Origin: Kiloniellales bacterium
GTDB taxonomy: Bacteria > Pseudomonadota > Alphaproteobacteria > Kiloniellales > JAKSBE01
Direction of reading: 5' to 3'
Length of the DNA: 41,596 bases
Assembly (NCBI GenBank): GCA_022361275.1
Contig: JAKSBE010000118.1
Coordinates: 1-41,596 of the forward strand
Position 1 is the stretch's first letter, and each line of letters opens with the position of its first letter. Shown in pieces: positions 8,700-17,743 of this stretch. Position numbers and translations under genes: made by a program. The notes beneath the pieces are model-generated. The model saw only the letters and a list, made by a program, of their open reading frames with translations, ran no database searches and was not told the DNA's origin.

Positions 8700-10205
8700 C
8701 TACTCCGCCTCTCCGGGCCTTTGGCTATGCGCGGCCGAACCGTCGCGCATGAGGTTCGGCAAACGCAGGTTCAGGACCGTTTCGGCTGCTTTGCCGATCT
8801 CAAGCAGGATGGGGTGTCGGGTGACCACGACGCCGAACACCCAACCCGCCAGCGCTAGGAACAGCGTTGCCACGCTTGCGGCAATGGATAGATCGAAGTC
8901 GAATTCCGAAAGAACCAGGATACAGACCGGCCCGGTCGCGCTGATGAAGGTCACGACCGCGCTCTTCCAGAGGGCCGCGCCCAGTTGCCCCCAGCCAAAG
9001 GCGACGTGCCGCCGCAGGAAAGCGAGCGCGACCATCATCTGAAAGGGAACGGTCAAGAGCTTGCTTGCCGCCATCGCCATTATGCCGAAGCCGGCCGCCG
9101 AACAGAGAATCACCGCAGACACCGATCGCCCGGTAAGATCTGCCAGCATGCGGTCTCGGATGGCACCGACCGCGAGTAGTACTGGCGACGCCAGAAGCAC
9201 CGGGAACCAGGCCAGGGAGGCAATCGCCATGACCTGGAGCAAGGGAACCACGCTGACCCACTGCTGACCCAGTACAAGCGAGACGATCGGATGGGCCAGC
9301 AGCACGAGCAATATCTGCGCCGGCCAATAGAGGACCGTGATGTAGGCAAAGGCTTGCAGAAGAGGTTTCTTCAGGCCGTTGCCCTGCCGAACCTGGACCG
9401 AGAACGCCGGGAAGGCCACGAGAGAAACGCCCGTTAGAATGACCCTGTCCGGGATATCGGATACGACGTTTGCCCGATTGTACAAGCCGACGGCGGAATG
9501 CGGCAGGAACTGACCCAGGACGAGTTGAGGCAGTGACTCGTAGATGCGGTTTATCACATGGCTCACGCCGTTGTAGCCGCCGAAGGTCAGCACGCTTCGC
9601 CAGGACTTGAATTCCGGCCAAAGGATGGAAAGATCCGGCCGAAAGTGGAAGGAGAGGAGGGTAATTGTCGAAGAGGCTGCAACCATCGCAAAGGCAAAAC
9701 TCATGTAACTGAAGCCGGCAAGCGCCAGCAAGACGGTCGTCGCGGCGTTGACGGCTACGCTCGTGGTATTGATGAAGGCAAGCTTGCCGAACGCCATGTC
9801 CCGCCGCAGCAATCCCGTGATGGGTGCCGACAGAGCCTCGATCAAGCCCGCGAAGGTGGCGATCCGCAGGAACTGCGCCAACTGCTCTTCGCCGTACAAG
9901 CTTCCGAACCAGGGAGCCAGAGCAAAAACAACGGAGCAAAGGAGCGCGGTAAGCAGAAAGAGGACCGTGAAAGAGGTCCGCAGATCTTCCCGGCGTATCT
10001 CTTTGCGTCGGATCAAGAAGTCCGCGGTTGCGAATTCCCGCAATCCGAGGACGATCGTGATGATTCCGACGCCGATCACGGAAACGCCGATCTCGGTCGG
10101 CGTAAGCAAGCGGGAAACGGATACGATCAGTGCAAAGTTTATGGCCAGCCGGACGTACTGCTCCCCCGTGGCCATGGCTAGAGCGCGTCTGACCACGCTG
10201 TTCAA
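8700..10205 (-). CDS. Polysaccharide flippase, Wzx/MOP superfamily
   Basis: A 501-residue polytopic membrane protein with roughly 12-14 hydrophobic segments spread over the whole length, of the MOP flippase superfamily that moves undecaprenyl-linked repeat units across the inner membrane. Typical stretches are VSRLLTPTEIGVSVIGVGI near the N-terminus, FGGYNGVSHVINRIYESLPQ and SAVGLYNRANVVSDIPDR in the middle. The start at 10205 is TTG with AAGGA a few bases upstream; GTG at 10196 and ATG at 10175 are in-frame alternatives. It faces away from the methyltransferase operon across a 504-bp gap. As the only flippase seen, it is the likely Wzx of this locus. Confidence 0.85.
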   Translation of the reverse strand: MNSVVRRALAMATGEQYVRLAINFALIVSVSRLLTPTEIGVSVIGVGIITIVLGLREFATADFLIRRKEIRREDLRTSFTVLFLLTALLCSVVFALAPWFGSLYGEEQLAQFLRIATFAGLIEALSAPITGLLRRDMAFGKLAFINTTSVAVNAATTVLLALAGFSYMSFAFAMVAASSTITLLSFHFRPDLSILWPEFKSWRSVLTFGGYNGVSHVINRIYESLPQLVLGQFLPHSAVGLYNRANVVSDIPDRVILTGVSLVAFPAFSVQVRQGNGLKKPLLQAFAYITVLYWPAQILLVLLAHPIVSLVLGQQWVSVVPLLQVMAIASLAWFPVLLASPVLLAVGAIRDRMLADLTGRSVSAVILCSAAGFGIMAMAASKLLTVPFQMMVALAFLRRHVAFGWGQLGAALWKSAVVTFISATGPVCILVLSEFDFDLSIAASVATLFLALAGWVFGVVVTRHPILLEIGKAAETVLNLRLPNLMRDGSAAHSQRPGEAE

Positions 10206-10709
10206 CCGTCCTTCATGGCAAGCTCCCGATCTTCGAGGTGAAGCATCGGCAGTTCCTTCTATCCGAAAGCGCCTGGCCCGCGTCGTCGCGGGGGAGCGGC
10301 GAACGCCCGGGCGCAGCTTAGCACCCCACTCTACGATGAACCGCTCGGCGGGGCCCCTACCCAGATCGGATTAGCGCCGGGAGCGCCCGAAGACCGGCGT
10401 CACCCGTCCGACCTTCGGTTTTGATTGTCTGAAATGCCCGTCCGCCCGCTCCGCCCTGGAACGCAGGCGATTCCGCTCCGATGTCGAGATCCTACTCAGA
10501 AAGAGGCAACCAGCGCGCCCGCCTGCGTCGATTGGCCCATGATGTACATCGATCGAACAACGACGGTTCCCTCGCAATGCGGGCTTTCTGTGGTCCTCGC
10601 GCCTGTTAGATTTTTGGTGGCTTAAACGTTCACCGAGACCGCGGCCGCCGGCTTCTATAGAGGTCTATGCGGGTGGAGCTAAGCGGCTCGTGCGAGACAG
10701 AATCTGGAT
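10206..10709. other. 504-bp divergent intergenic region
   Basis: It lies between the flippase (minus) and the methyltransferase operon (plus) and should contain both promoters. I see no convincing gene, repeat or strong promoter match. A small AT-rich patch occurs around 10608-10628. Confidence 0.4.
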
Positions 10710-11996
10710 ATGCAGGTGCTTGAGATCGCGCATGGTCTGGACATAAAAACTGCCAATACCTGCAGGCTGTGCGGCAGTGGTCTGGAGCACACATTCGTCG
10801 ATCTCGGGATGTCGCCGCTCTGTGAGAGTTTCCTTAAAGGCGAACAACTTGACGAGATGGAGCCGTATTTTCCGCTCCATGTATTTGTTTGCGGGAGCTG
10901 TTTTCTCGTTCAACTCCGCGAATATGTTGACCCGCGGAACATCTTTGGCGAGTACGCCTACTTTTCTTCCTTCTCGACGACCTGGGTCTCTCATGCCAAG
11001 GCGTATTGCGAGATGATCCAGAGAGAGCTCGATCTCGGGCCGGGCAGCCTGGTTGTCGAGCTTGCGAGCAACGACGGCTACCTCCTGCAGCATTTCCTGG
11101 CGCTTGGCGTTCCGGTGATCGGCATCGAACCTGCAGCCAACGTCGCGCAGGTTGCGATCGAAAAGGGCATCGAGACGCGCGTCGAGTTCTTTGACCGCGC
11201 TTTGGCTGAATCGCTCGTCGCCGAAGGCAAGAGGGCGGACCTGATTGTCGGCAACAACGTCTTGGCGCAGGTTCCCGAGCTCAACGACTTCGTCGCGGCG
11301 ATGGCCCGCCTCCTCAAGCCGGAAGGCGTCATCACTCTCGAGTTTCCCCATCTTGAGCGGCTGATCTCAGAGAATCAGTTCGATACGATCTATCACGAAC
11401 ACTTCTCGTATTTCTCTCTCGTCACGATCGTGTATCTGGCCGCCCGGCATCGCTTGAAGGTCGTCGACGTCGAGGAACTGCCGACTCATGGCGGATCCCT
11501 GCGCGTATATCTGGCACACCGGGATTCGGTGCGGCCAAGCGCAAAGCGCGTCGCCGATCTTCTCGATCGCGAAGAGCGGCGGAAGCTTCGCGACATTGCG
11601 ACCTACTCCGCCTTCGGCGAGCGGGCGAAGTCCAGCAAGCGCAAGCTCTTGTCTTTTCTCATTGCAGCGAAGGACGCCGGGCACGTCATTTGTGGCTACG
11701 GCGCGCCCGGCAAGGGCAACACGCTCCTCAACTATTGCGGCATCGGAACCGATTTCCTCGAGTTCACGGTCGATCGCAACCCTTACAAGCATGGCCGCTT
11801 TACGCCCGGCATGCACGTTCCGATCCGTCCGGTATCCGCCATCGACGCGGCAAGGCCCGCCTATATCCTGATCCTGCCCTGGAATCTGAAGGACGAGATC
11901 GCCCGGCAGATGAGTCACGTCGCGGCCTGGGGCGGCAAGTTCGTCGTTCCAATCCCGGAGGTGGCAGTTATCGATCCGAGGGAACAGAAATCATGA
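10710..11996 (+). CDS. SAM-dependent NDP-sugar C-methyltransferase family protein
   Basis: A 428-residue protein with the three-part architecture of TylC3/NovU-type sugar C-methyltransferases. It has an N-terminal zinc-binding segment (CRLCGSG and VCGSC), a Rossmann-type SAM domain (VVELASNDGYLLQHFLALGV, IGIEPAAN) and a C-terminal domain with GYGAPGKGNTLLNYCGIG and FTVDRNPYKHGRFTPG. These enzymes add a methyl group to C3 (or another carbon) of a 4-keto NDP-deoxysugar, giving branched sugars. Its stop overlaps the start of the cytidylyltransferase gene (ATGA), indicating translational coupling. The start ATG has no strong ribosome site. The methylated position cannot be read from sequence. Confidence 0.85.
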   Translation: MQVLEIAHGLDIKTANTCRLCGSGLEHTFVDLGMSPLCESFLKGEQLDEMEPYFPLHVFVCGSCFLVQLREYVDPRNIFGEYAYFSSFSTTWVSHAKAYCEMIQRELDLGPGSLVVELASNDGYLLQHFLALGVPVIGIEPAANVAQVAIEKGIETRVEFFDRALAESLVAEGKRADLIVGNNVLAQVPELNDFVAAMARLLKPEGVITLEFPHLERLISENQFDTIYHEHFSYFSLVTIVYLAARHRLKVVDVEELPTHGGSLRVYLAHRDSVRPSAKRVADLLDREERRKLRDIATYSAFGERAKSSKRKLLSFLIAAKDAGHVICGYGAPGKGNTLLNYCGIGTDFLEFTVDRNPYKHGRFTPGMHVPIRPVSAIDAARPAYILILPWNLKDEIARQMSHVAAWGGKFVVPIPEVAVIDPREQKS

Positions 11997-12802
11997 AAGT
12001 TGTGCTCTTCTGCGGGGGGCTCGGCTCCCGAATTCGCGAGTATTCCGAGAGTGTGCCGAAGCCGATGATCCCTGTCGGTCATCAACCGATTCTCTGGCAT
12101 TTGATGCAATACTACTGCGATCACGGCCACACCGATTTCCTGCTCTGCCTCGGTTACAAGGCCAACATCATAAAGGACTTTTTTCTACGGTCTCGCCCGC
12201 AGGATTTCTCCGACTGCGTCGTGTCGGGCTTCGGCACCAGCGTCGAGCTGCTGAACGAGCCGGAGGAGGATTTACGCATTACGCTCATCGATACCGGCAT
12301 CTGGCGGAGTATCGGCGAGCGCCTATGGGCGGTGCGCGACCATCTGAAGGACGAGGCGGTCTTCCTGGCCAACTACAGCGACGGTCTGACGGATCTGCCG
12401 CTCGACGAGATGGTCGACCGCTTCAGCAAAAGCGGCAAGCTCGCCTGTTTTCTGGCCGTCCGGCCGCCGCTCACCTATCATCTGGCGGACATTGATGCAG
12501 AGGGCCGGGTGCGCGAATTTCGATCCTCGGACCGCTGCGACATGTGGATCAACGCCGGCTACTTCTTGCTGCGGCCGGAGATCTTCGACTACATGAACGA
12601 CGGTGAAGAACTCGTGCTCGAGCCATTCTCGAGACTGATCGCGGCCGACCAGCTCATGGCCTACAAGTATGAAGGCTTCTGGCGCTGCATGGATACGCTG
12701 AGGGATCGGCAAGTCCTCGAGGAGATGGTCGAGCAGGGCAAGATGCCTTGGCGCGTCCGCAACGGTGCCGGCCGAGGCAGGGCACTGTCGATCGCGCTAT
12801 GA
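11993..12802 (+). CDS. rfbF: Glucose-1-phosphate cytidylyltransferase family protein
   Basis: 269 residues, close to the usual RfbF length. It opens with the nucleotidyltransferase signature MKVVLFCGGLGSRIREYSES, then VPKPMIPVGHQPILWHLMQY. Later come NYSDGLTDLPLDEM, with the metal-binding Asp, WINAGYFLLRPEIFDY and YEGFWRCMDTLRD, all RfbF-like. The family joins glucose-1-phosphate and CTP to CDP-glucose, the entry to CDP-3,6-dideoxyhexoses and branched CDP-sugars. The start overlaps the preceding stop by 4 bp, and its own stop overlaps the next start in the same way. No CDP-glucose 4,6-dehydratase of the classical type is evident in the window. Confidence 0.85.
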   Translation: MKVVLFCGGLGSRIREYSESVPKPMIPVGHQPILWHLMQYYCDHGHTDFLLCLGYKANIIKDFFLRSRPQDFSDCVVSGFGTSVELLNEPEEDLRITLIDTGIWRSIGERLWAVRDHLKDEAVFLANYSDGLTDLPLDEMVDRFSKSGKLACFLAVRPPLTYHLADIDAEGRVREFRSSDRCDMWINAGYFLLRPEIFDYMNDGEELVLEPFSRLIAADQLMAYKYEGFWRCMDTLRDRQVLEEMVEQGKMPWRVRNGAGRGRALSIAL

Positions 12803-13452
12803 TGGCGTTGCCCCTTGCCCGGCCGAACGAGACGCTGTCGGTCTTATGTCTGGGTGCGCATGCCGACGACATCGAGATCGGCGCCGGCGGCACGATTCTC
12901 GGCTGGATTGCTTCGGGCGTTCGCCTCGATGTGCATTGGTGTGTGCTGAGCGCCCCCGGTCCGCGCGCCGTGGAGGCACAAGCCTCGGCCGCGGCCTTCC
13001 TTGCCGGCGCCGAGAGCAGCCAAGTCAAGCTCGCGGAGTTCAGGGATGGGTTCTTTCCCTATCAAGGCGCCGAGGTCAAGGATTGGATTGCGGCCCTGAA
13101 GGACGACGTCGAGCCGGACGTGATCTTGACCCATGGCCGTGGCGACGCACACCAGGATCATCGAGAGATCTGTCAGCTGACTTGGAATCTGTTCCGCGAC
13201 CACCTCATTCTTGAGTACGAGGTACCGAAATGGGACGGTGATCTGGGACGGCCGAACCTCTACATGCCGCTCACGGCCGCGGTCACGGAGCGTAAGGTCG
13301 AGCTGATCCTCGAGCACTTCTCGACTCAACGGTCGAAAGGGTGGTTCGATTCGGAGACGTTCCGAGGGCTGGCGCGCCTGAGGGGGGTGGAAAGTCGCGC
13401 GCCCGAGCGCTACGCGGAAGCCTTCGTGCTGCGCAAAGCCACGCTGTCCTGA
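12799..13452 (+). CDS. PIG-L (LmbE-like) family deacetylase
   Basis: 217 residues. The zinc-site motif appears as GAHADDIEIGAGG (the family's AHPDD) and the second ligand region as GRGDAHQDHREI. Members remove N-acetyl groups from GlcNAc-containing glycans or sugar intermediates, and many occur in polysaccharide and LPS clusters. Its start overlaps the rfbF stop (ATGA), so it belongs to the same operon and likely acts on the same sugar or on an acetamido sugar in the repeat unit. The substrate is inference only. Confidence 0.85.
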   Translation: MMALPLARPNETLSVLCLGAHADDIEIGAGGTILGWIASGVRLDVHWCVLSAPGPRAVEAQASAAAFLAGAESSQVKLAEFRDGFFPYQGAEVKDWIAALKDDVEPDVILTHGRGDAHQDHREICQLTWNLFRDHLILEYEVPKWDGDLGRPNLYMPLTAAVTERKVELILEHFSTQRSKGWFDSETFRGLARLRGVESRAPERYAEAFVLRKATLS

Positions 13453-13505
13453 TGCCGGTCGTTTACCGGCGCGGGCATCGACAAAGGCCCTACGAGGGTG
13501 GTCTG

Positions 13506-14981
13506 ATGACCCGAACGACGTCGAGAAGGCCTGCCTCTTGGCCCGTCATCGCGGCGGTGATTCTCGCCAAGAGCCTTGTCGTGTCGGCCCAAGAGAACCA
13601 AGAGAAGACGACCGTCCTGCTGAAACCCGGGCAGAACCTTCAGGCGATCGTGGAGGACGCGCCCGAGGGAACCGTGTTCCTGTTCGAGCCGGGCCTCTAT
13701 CGAATGCAGACGATCTATCCCAAGAGTCGGCAGGAGTTCCTCGGCCAAGAGGGTGTGATCCTGAACGGCGCCATGGAGCTGAAGAGCTGGAGCAAAGCGT
13801 CTGGGCTCTGGCGGTCGGAGGATCTGCCTCCTTCGCTACCTTTTCATGGCCGATGCGAAGCTGGTCGGCCTCTATGCACGATCCGCGAAGATCTGTTCTT
13901 CAACGGCCGCCTCTACCAGCGCGTCGGATCTTTCGAAGAGCTCGGCCCGGGCAGGTGGTACCAGGAGGGGCGTCGCGCCTATCTGAGCGATGACCCGATA
14001 GGGCAGAGTGTTGAGCTCGGCGTGACGCCCCGGGCCTTTGGCGGTGAGGCCCACGATGTCGTGCTCAAGGACTTGATCGTCGAGAAGTACGCATCCGACT
14101 CGCAACAGGGCGCCATTTTCGCCGATAACGGATACGGCTGGCGGATTTCCAACGTGATCGCCCGTTGGAACCATGGCGCGGGGCTTTCCTTCGGCTCGAA
14201 CACGCGGGTGACCGGAGGCGCCTTCAGCCATAATGGCCAGATAGGCATGGCCGGGATCGGCGAGAACTCGAGAATCGAAGGGGTGGAGATCGCCTTCAAC
14301 AACTACGCGGGCTATGATGCAAGGTGGGAGGCCGGGGGCACGAAGTTCTGGGAGACCAGGGGCCTTACGGTTCTGGATTCCTGTATCCATCATAACGGAG
14401 GTCCGGGACTTTGGACCGACAACGACAACATTCACGTCACCTATCAAGGCAACAAGGTCTTTCTGAATGCCGACGACGGCATAAAGCATGAAATCTCCTA
14501 TGATGCGATCATTCGCGACAATATCGTGGCCCGGAACGGGACAAGTGCGTTCGACGACTGGTTGTGGGGCGCGCAGATCCTCATCCAGAACAGCAGCAAT
14601 GTGAAGGTATATGGAAATATCGTCGAGGTTTCGGACGAGTTTGGAAACGGTATCGGCGTAATTCATCAAGATCGGGGCAGCGGGATCTATGGCGCATGGA
14701 TCGCGGCCAACAATGTGGTCCATCAGAACACAATCATACATCTCGGCCGCCGCGGCCGGAACGGAGTGGTGACCGACACCGGGGACAGTGACTTCTGGGC
14801 CACCGCCAACAACAGATTCGATGACAACAGCTATGTCGTCGCCGATCGCGACGGCGCATACTGGACCGCAAAGGGCGGCGAAGAGCCCTGGGGCAACCTG
14901 CGCGATATGGGACTCGAGAGGAGCGGAAAACTCAGCGAAGAACGGCGGGCACCGATGACACTTTCCTGCGGACTGGAGTAG
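13506..14981 (+). CDS. Secreted right-handed parallel beta-helix protein
   Basis: 491 residues. A signal peptide (MTRTTSRRPASWPVIAAVIL) is followed by the NosD/pectate-lyase-like opening LLKPGQNLQAIVEDAPEGTV. Then come many beta-helix turns with Asn/His/Gly-rich corners (for example GAFSHNGQIGMAGIGENSRI, DSCIHHNGGPGLWTDNDN, VYGNIVEV). The fold is typical of polysaccharide lyases, epimerases and binding proteins. The ATG at 13506 has GAGGGTGG just upstream and lies 53 bp after the deacetylase stop, so it is probably in the operon. A likely job is trimming, epimerising or binding the exported polymer in the periplasm; no catalytic set could be assigned. Confidence 0.75.
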   Translation: MTRTTSRRPASWPVIAAVILAKSLVVSAQENQEKTTVLLKPGQNLQAIVEDAPEGTVFLFEPGLYRMQTIYPKSRQEFLGQEGVILNGAMELKSWSKASGLWRSEDLPPSLPFHGRCEAGRPLCTIREDLFFNGRLYQRVGSFEELGPGRWYQEGRRAYLSDDPIGQSVELGVTPRAFGGEAHDVVLKDLIVEKYASDSQQGAIFADNGYGWRISNVIARWNHGAGLSFGSNTRVTGGAFSHNGQIGMAGIGENSRIEGVEIAFNNYAGYDARWEAGGTKFWETRGLTVLDSCIHHNGGPGLWTDNDNIHVTYQGNKVFLNADDGIKHEISYDAIIRDNIVARNGTSAFDDWLWGAQILIQNSSNVKVYGNIVEVSDEFGNGIGVIHQDRGSGIYGAWIAANNVVHQNTIIHLGRRGRNGVVTDTGDSDFWATANNRFDDNSYVVADRDGAYWTAKGGEEPWGNLRDMGLERSGKLSEERRAPMTLSCGLE

Positions 14982-15011
14982 CCTGCTGCAAAGTCGAGAC
15001 CCGGAATTGGG

Positions 15012-16232
15012 TCATTCATCGTCCTGCCCGACCAAAGCTAAAATAGCGTCTTCTTGTTCGCGTAATTGATATTCGAACTGCGTGCGCACTTCGGATATGC
15101 GACGCCCCAAGGTGCCGGTATCGGACAGAAGCCGGGACGTTTGGTCCTTTAGCCGGCCCAAATCGCAGCGCTCTATATGCTGGCAGAAGTCGGCCAGTCC
15201 CACCTGGCCCAAGAGCGCATCGTTCTTCTCGGCGTAGCCAATGGAGATTGTCGGTTTGCCCAATTTCAGCGCGCAAACGACGTTGTGAAACCTGGTCGCC
15301 ACGACGATATCCAAGTTTGCCATTTGCTCCATAATGTCATGCAGCGTGCGCGCTGGCGTAAAGGAGATCGACCCATCGGCAAGATCGGGGTCCCGGGAGC
15401 GAAGGGCGTGAAGCAGATCCGCCACCGCACGCCGGTCCGATGTCTCGCCCATGAGAAGGCGCACCCTATGGCCGAGGTTCAGCAGCCAGAGGGCGTATTC
15501 CGTGATCGTCTCGAGATAGGTTGTGTAGATCGAGGCGCCACGACGGCCGTCGTTCTGCCAGCCTTGATAGGTCATGACGCCGATGCCGATGGTCGGGCGG
15601 TCTGGCTCGCGCACCAGGCTGCGGTTGGCGGAGGGGGCGGACAGCCGGAATGCGATGTCCGGACAGATCCGGTCGTTTCGGGTATCGAGCCCGATGCTGT
15701 CCATGAAATCCTTGGAAACCTCGTCACGGTAGGACCGATAGTGCGCCGCCCGTGCAGCCAGCTTCATCATCCATCGGCTGACCGGATGATGGATCGGTCC
15801 GGCTCCGATGCTGGCCAAAATGACCTTCACGCCCATCAGTCGCGCCAGCGTCCACCAGCAGAGGACGTCATGCGGCCAGCCAAGGGGACCGACCGAAAAA
15901 TCGTCGAGCACGCCGGTTCCGGGAACGATCAGTACCTTGACCCTTCGGAGGTGCCGCGCGGCATACATCCACAGCGTCGCCCGCCCCACCACCTTCTCCA
16001 GCAGCGTCGCTCCCCGTCCATCGGCCGCGCCGCGGAATCTGTAGTAGAAGGGTATGGCATCGACCCCGAAGGCCTCCTTCACGACGCCCGGCTCGCCGCA
16101 GATGCAGAGGAGTTGCTCTTCTGGAACGGCTCGGCGAAGAAAGACGAGCATCGCTTCAAGCGATCCATCGTTTCCCGAATTGCCCGTGCCGAACAATCCG
16201 AAAAGACCGATGCGCTTGCGCTTCGCGCTCAC
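15012..16232 (-). CDS. Polysaccharide pyruvyl transferase family protein
   Basis: 406 residues. The N-terminus IGLFGLFGTGNSGNDGSLEA and the later TRFHNVVCALKLGKPTISIG are characteristic of the family that adds pyruvate ketals from phosphoenolpyruvate to sugars of exopolysaccharides (CsaB/WcaK/ExoV type). Pyruvylation adds negative charge. The frame is open to 16496, but the upstream part overlaps the next gene. GTG at 16232 has GGAG 6 nt away and starts MSAKRKRIGLFG, so I chose it. It follows the GT2 gene on the same strand after 143 bp. Confidence 0.85.
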   Translation of the reverse strand: MSAKRKRIGLFGLFGTGNSGNDGSLEAMLVFLRRAVPEEQLLCICGEPGVVKEAFGVDAIPFYYRFRGAADGRGATLLEKVVGRATLWMYAARHLRRVKVLIVPGTGVLDDFSVGPLGWPHDVLCWWTLARLMGVKVILASIGAGPIHHPVSRWMMKLAARAAHYRSYRDEVSKDFMDSIGLDTRNDRICPDIAFRLSAPSANRSLVREPDRPTIGIGVMTYQGWQNDGRRGASIYTTYLETITEYALWLLNLGHRVRLLMGETSDRRAVADLLHALRSRDPDLADGSISFTPARTLHDIMEQMANLDIVVATRFHNVVCALKLGKPTISIGYAEKNDALLGQVGLADFCQHIERCDLGRLKDQTSRLLSDTGTLGRRISEVRTQFEYQLREQEDAILALVGQDDE

Positions 16233-16375
16233 TCGTTTCTCCACATGAGTCTTTGGGCGGCGCTCGCCGACGTCGATCGGATCCGCCCAAGCCTCGCGAC
16301 GAACCCAGACCTTTGCGCCTGGATCAACGGCCGCGGTCGCACGCCGGGCGCTGCCGGCGCGCCGATGCCCGCGGC

Positions 16376-17320
16376 CTACCTCGTTGAAAGCGAGATCCCA
16401 AGATAGTTGTCCGGGCCAGGGACCAGGAGCCGTCGCCACACCTTCGGACTGCGCGCCATACCGGCGATGGTGGCCATGCAGTGCAGCCGCTGCCAAATGC
16501 TCATGTCGGCCGCCCAGGTCATCCTGGTATAGTCCTGAACCATTTTCACTTGGGGGATGCGATAGAACTCCACGCCTTCATGCGTCGCCCGCTCCCGCGT
16601 GGACTTGTAGTGGCTGCATCCCCGGTGGATGCGTTTTGCGAAGAGCTCTTCGTCGATTTCACGAAAGCGGCCTATCAGGGCCAGTTCGGCAAGGAGGACC
16701 TTGTCGGCGCCGGAGTAAGTGGCATAGAGCGATGTCGTGAGAAGAGCATCTCTTCGAATGACCCCGGATAGAGGCAAGGCCCAGCCCATAAGCCACAGCA
16801 CCTCTCTGAAGCGCCTTTCCGGGCGGCCTGCCTCGGCGATATGCGGCCGTTGCGGTCTCATGAGGTCGCCGGAAGTTCCTCGAGCGCCACCGTAGCTGTC
16901 GATGTAGCACCCCCGCTTCCTGTCGAAGCGCAGCCGCTCACCCCGGTCGCCAATGAGCTTCGTGCGGGTATGGCTGAGCACCGTGCCCGGATCGCGGTCG
17001 AGCACTCCGAGGCAACGTTCCAAGAACTGAGGCTCGTAGAGATCATCGCAGGCGCCGCCATGAAAGAGAGGTGCGCGAGAGAGCTCAAAGACTCGGTTGA
17101 AGTTTCTCGCCGCCCCGATGTTCCGGGCGTTCCGGAAATAGCGAACGCGATAATCCTTCGTTTGGTAAGACTTACAGATCTCCGCGGTTCGATCCGTCGA
17201 TGCATTGTCGGAGATGACGATTTCAAAGTTCGAGAAAGTTTGCGCCAGCAGGGAATCCAGGGTCTCGGGAAGATATTTCTCGCCGTTGTAGACGGGTACG
17301 CCGACGGACACGACCGGCAT
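16376..17320 (-). CDS. Family 2 glycosyltransferase
   Basis: 314 residues, GT-A fold. The opening VSVGVPVYNGEKYLPETLDS and VISDNASTDRTAEICKSY are classic GT2 features; the metal-binding region reads GGACDDLYEP, an Asp-Asp in place of the usual DxD. The C-terminal part holds DKVLLAELALIGRF, usual for transferases working on lipid-linked intermediates. AAAGGA lies 8 nt before the ATG at 17320. No transmembrane segment is obvious. It probably adds one sugar of the repeat unit on the cytoplasmic face. Confidence 0.85.
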   Translation of the reverse strand: MPVVSVGVPVYNGEKYLPETLDSLLAQTFSNFEIVISDNASTDRTAEICKSYQTKDYRVRYFRNARNIGAARNFNRVFELSRAPLFHGGACDDLYEPQFLERCLGVLDRDPGTVLSHTRTKLIGDRGERLRFDRKRGCYIDSYGGARGTSGDLMRPQRPHIAEAGRPERRFREVLWLMGWALPLSGVIRRDALLTTSLYATYSGADKVLLAELALIGRFREIDEELFAKRIHRGCSHYKSTRERATHEGVEFYRIPQVKMVQDYTRMTWAADMSIWQRLHCMATIAGMARSPKVWRRLLVPGPDNYLGISLSTR

Positions 17321-17743
17321 CGCTATGGTCCTTTGCTCTCGGAGTTGATGGTCATTATGCAGCGATGGCTTCGGGGCTCGTCGGGGCATTCGGAAAGCCC
17401 TCCCTCCAACAAGCACAGCTGGAAAAGCCGCGCCCTACCCCAATCGGTCTCGTGACGGCCCGAATCTTCCGGAATGAGCCAAGCCTGCTCTAAGACTGCT
17501 TCGCCGCCGCGTTTGGTTTGCTCATATGAGGTATTCATTTCGGACGGATTGTCAGCGGCCCTGGCACAGGCCTATTAAGACTCGGGGCCAAAGCTGCTTT
17601 GGCCGTGCGCTGATGACGTCTGGGTTCCGGTGAGTCAGGACAGCGCTGCTGTGCCATTGCACGCCGCGACGTGACCCCTACCGCTCCTTTGCTCCTTGGT
17701 ATTGGCCCCGCGCCGTTCGCCTGGCCGGGATGACGGAATAGCT
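17321..17743. other. 423-bp divergent intergenic region
   Basis: It separates the GT2/pyruvyl transferase genes (minus) from the Wzy-like gene (plus) and should hold both promoters. A perfect 19-bp palindrome lies at 17586-17604. A weak 71-codon frame at 17323-17538 was not accepted as a gene. Confidence 0.4.
17586..17604. promoter_or_regulatory. Perfect 19-bp palindrome, candidate operator
   Basis: GGCCAAAGC, a central T, then GCTTTGGCC. It sits mid-way in a divergent promoter region, 266 bp from the GT2 start and 140 bp from the Wzy-like start. There is no T run, so an operator fits better than a terminator. The binding protein is unknown; one of the two NarL-type regulators is a candidate. 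Confidence 0.4.

Noticed and set aside
10665..11351. A 228-codon minus-strand frame
   Set aside because: Antisense to the start of the C-methyltransferase gene, which has strong motifs.
17323..17538. A 71-codon minus-strand frame ending just before the GT2 start
   Set aside because: The position would suit a leader gene, but there is no ribosome site, homology or plausible composition.
17555..17580. Possible sigma-54 promoter (TGGCAC box)
   Set aside because: The second box (TTGC) is absent at the required distance.
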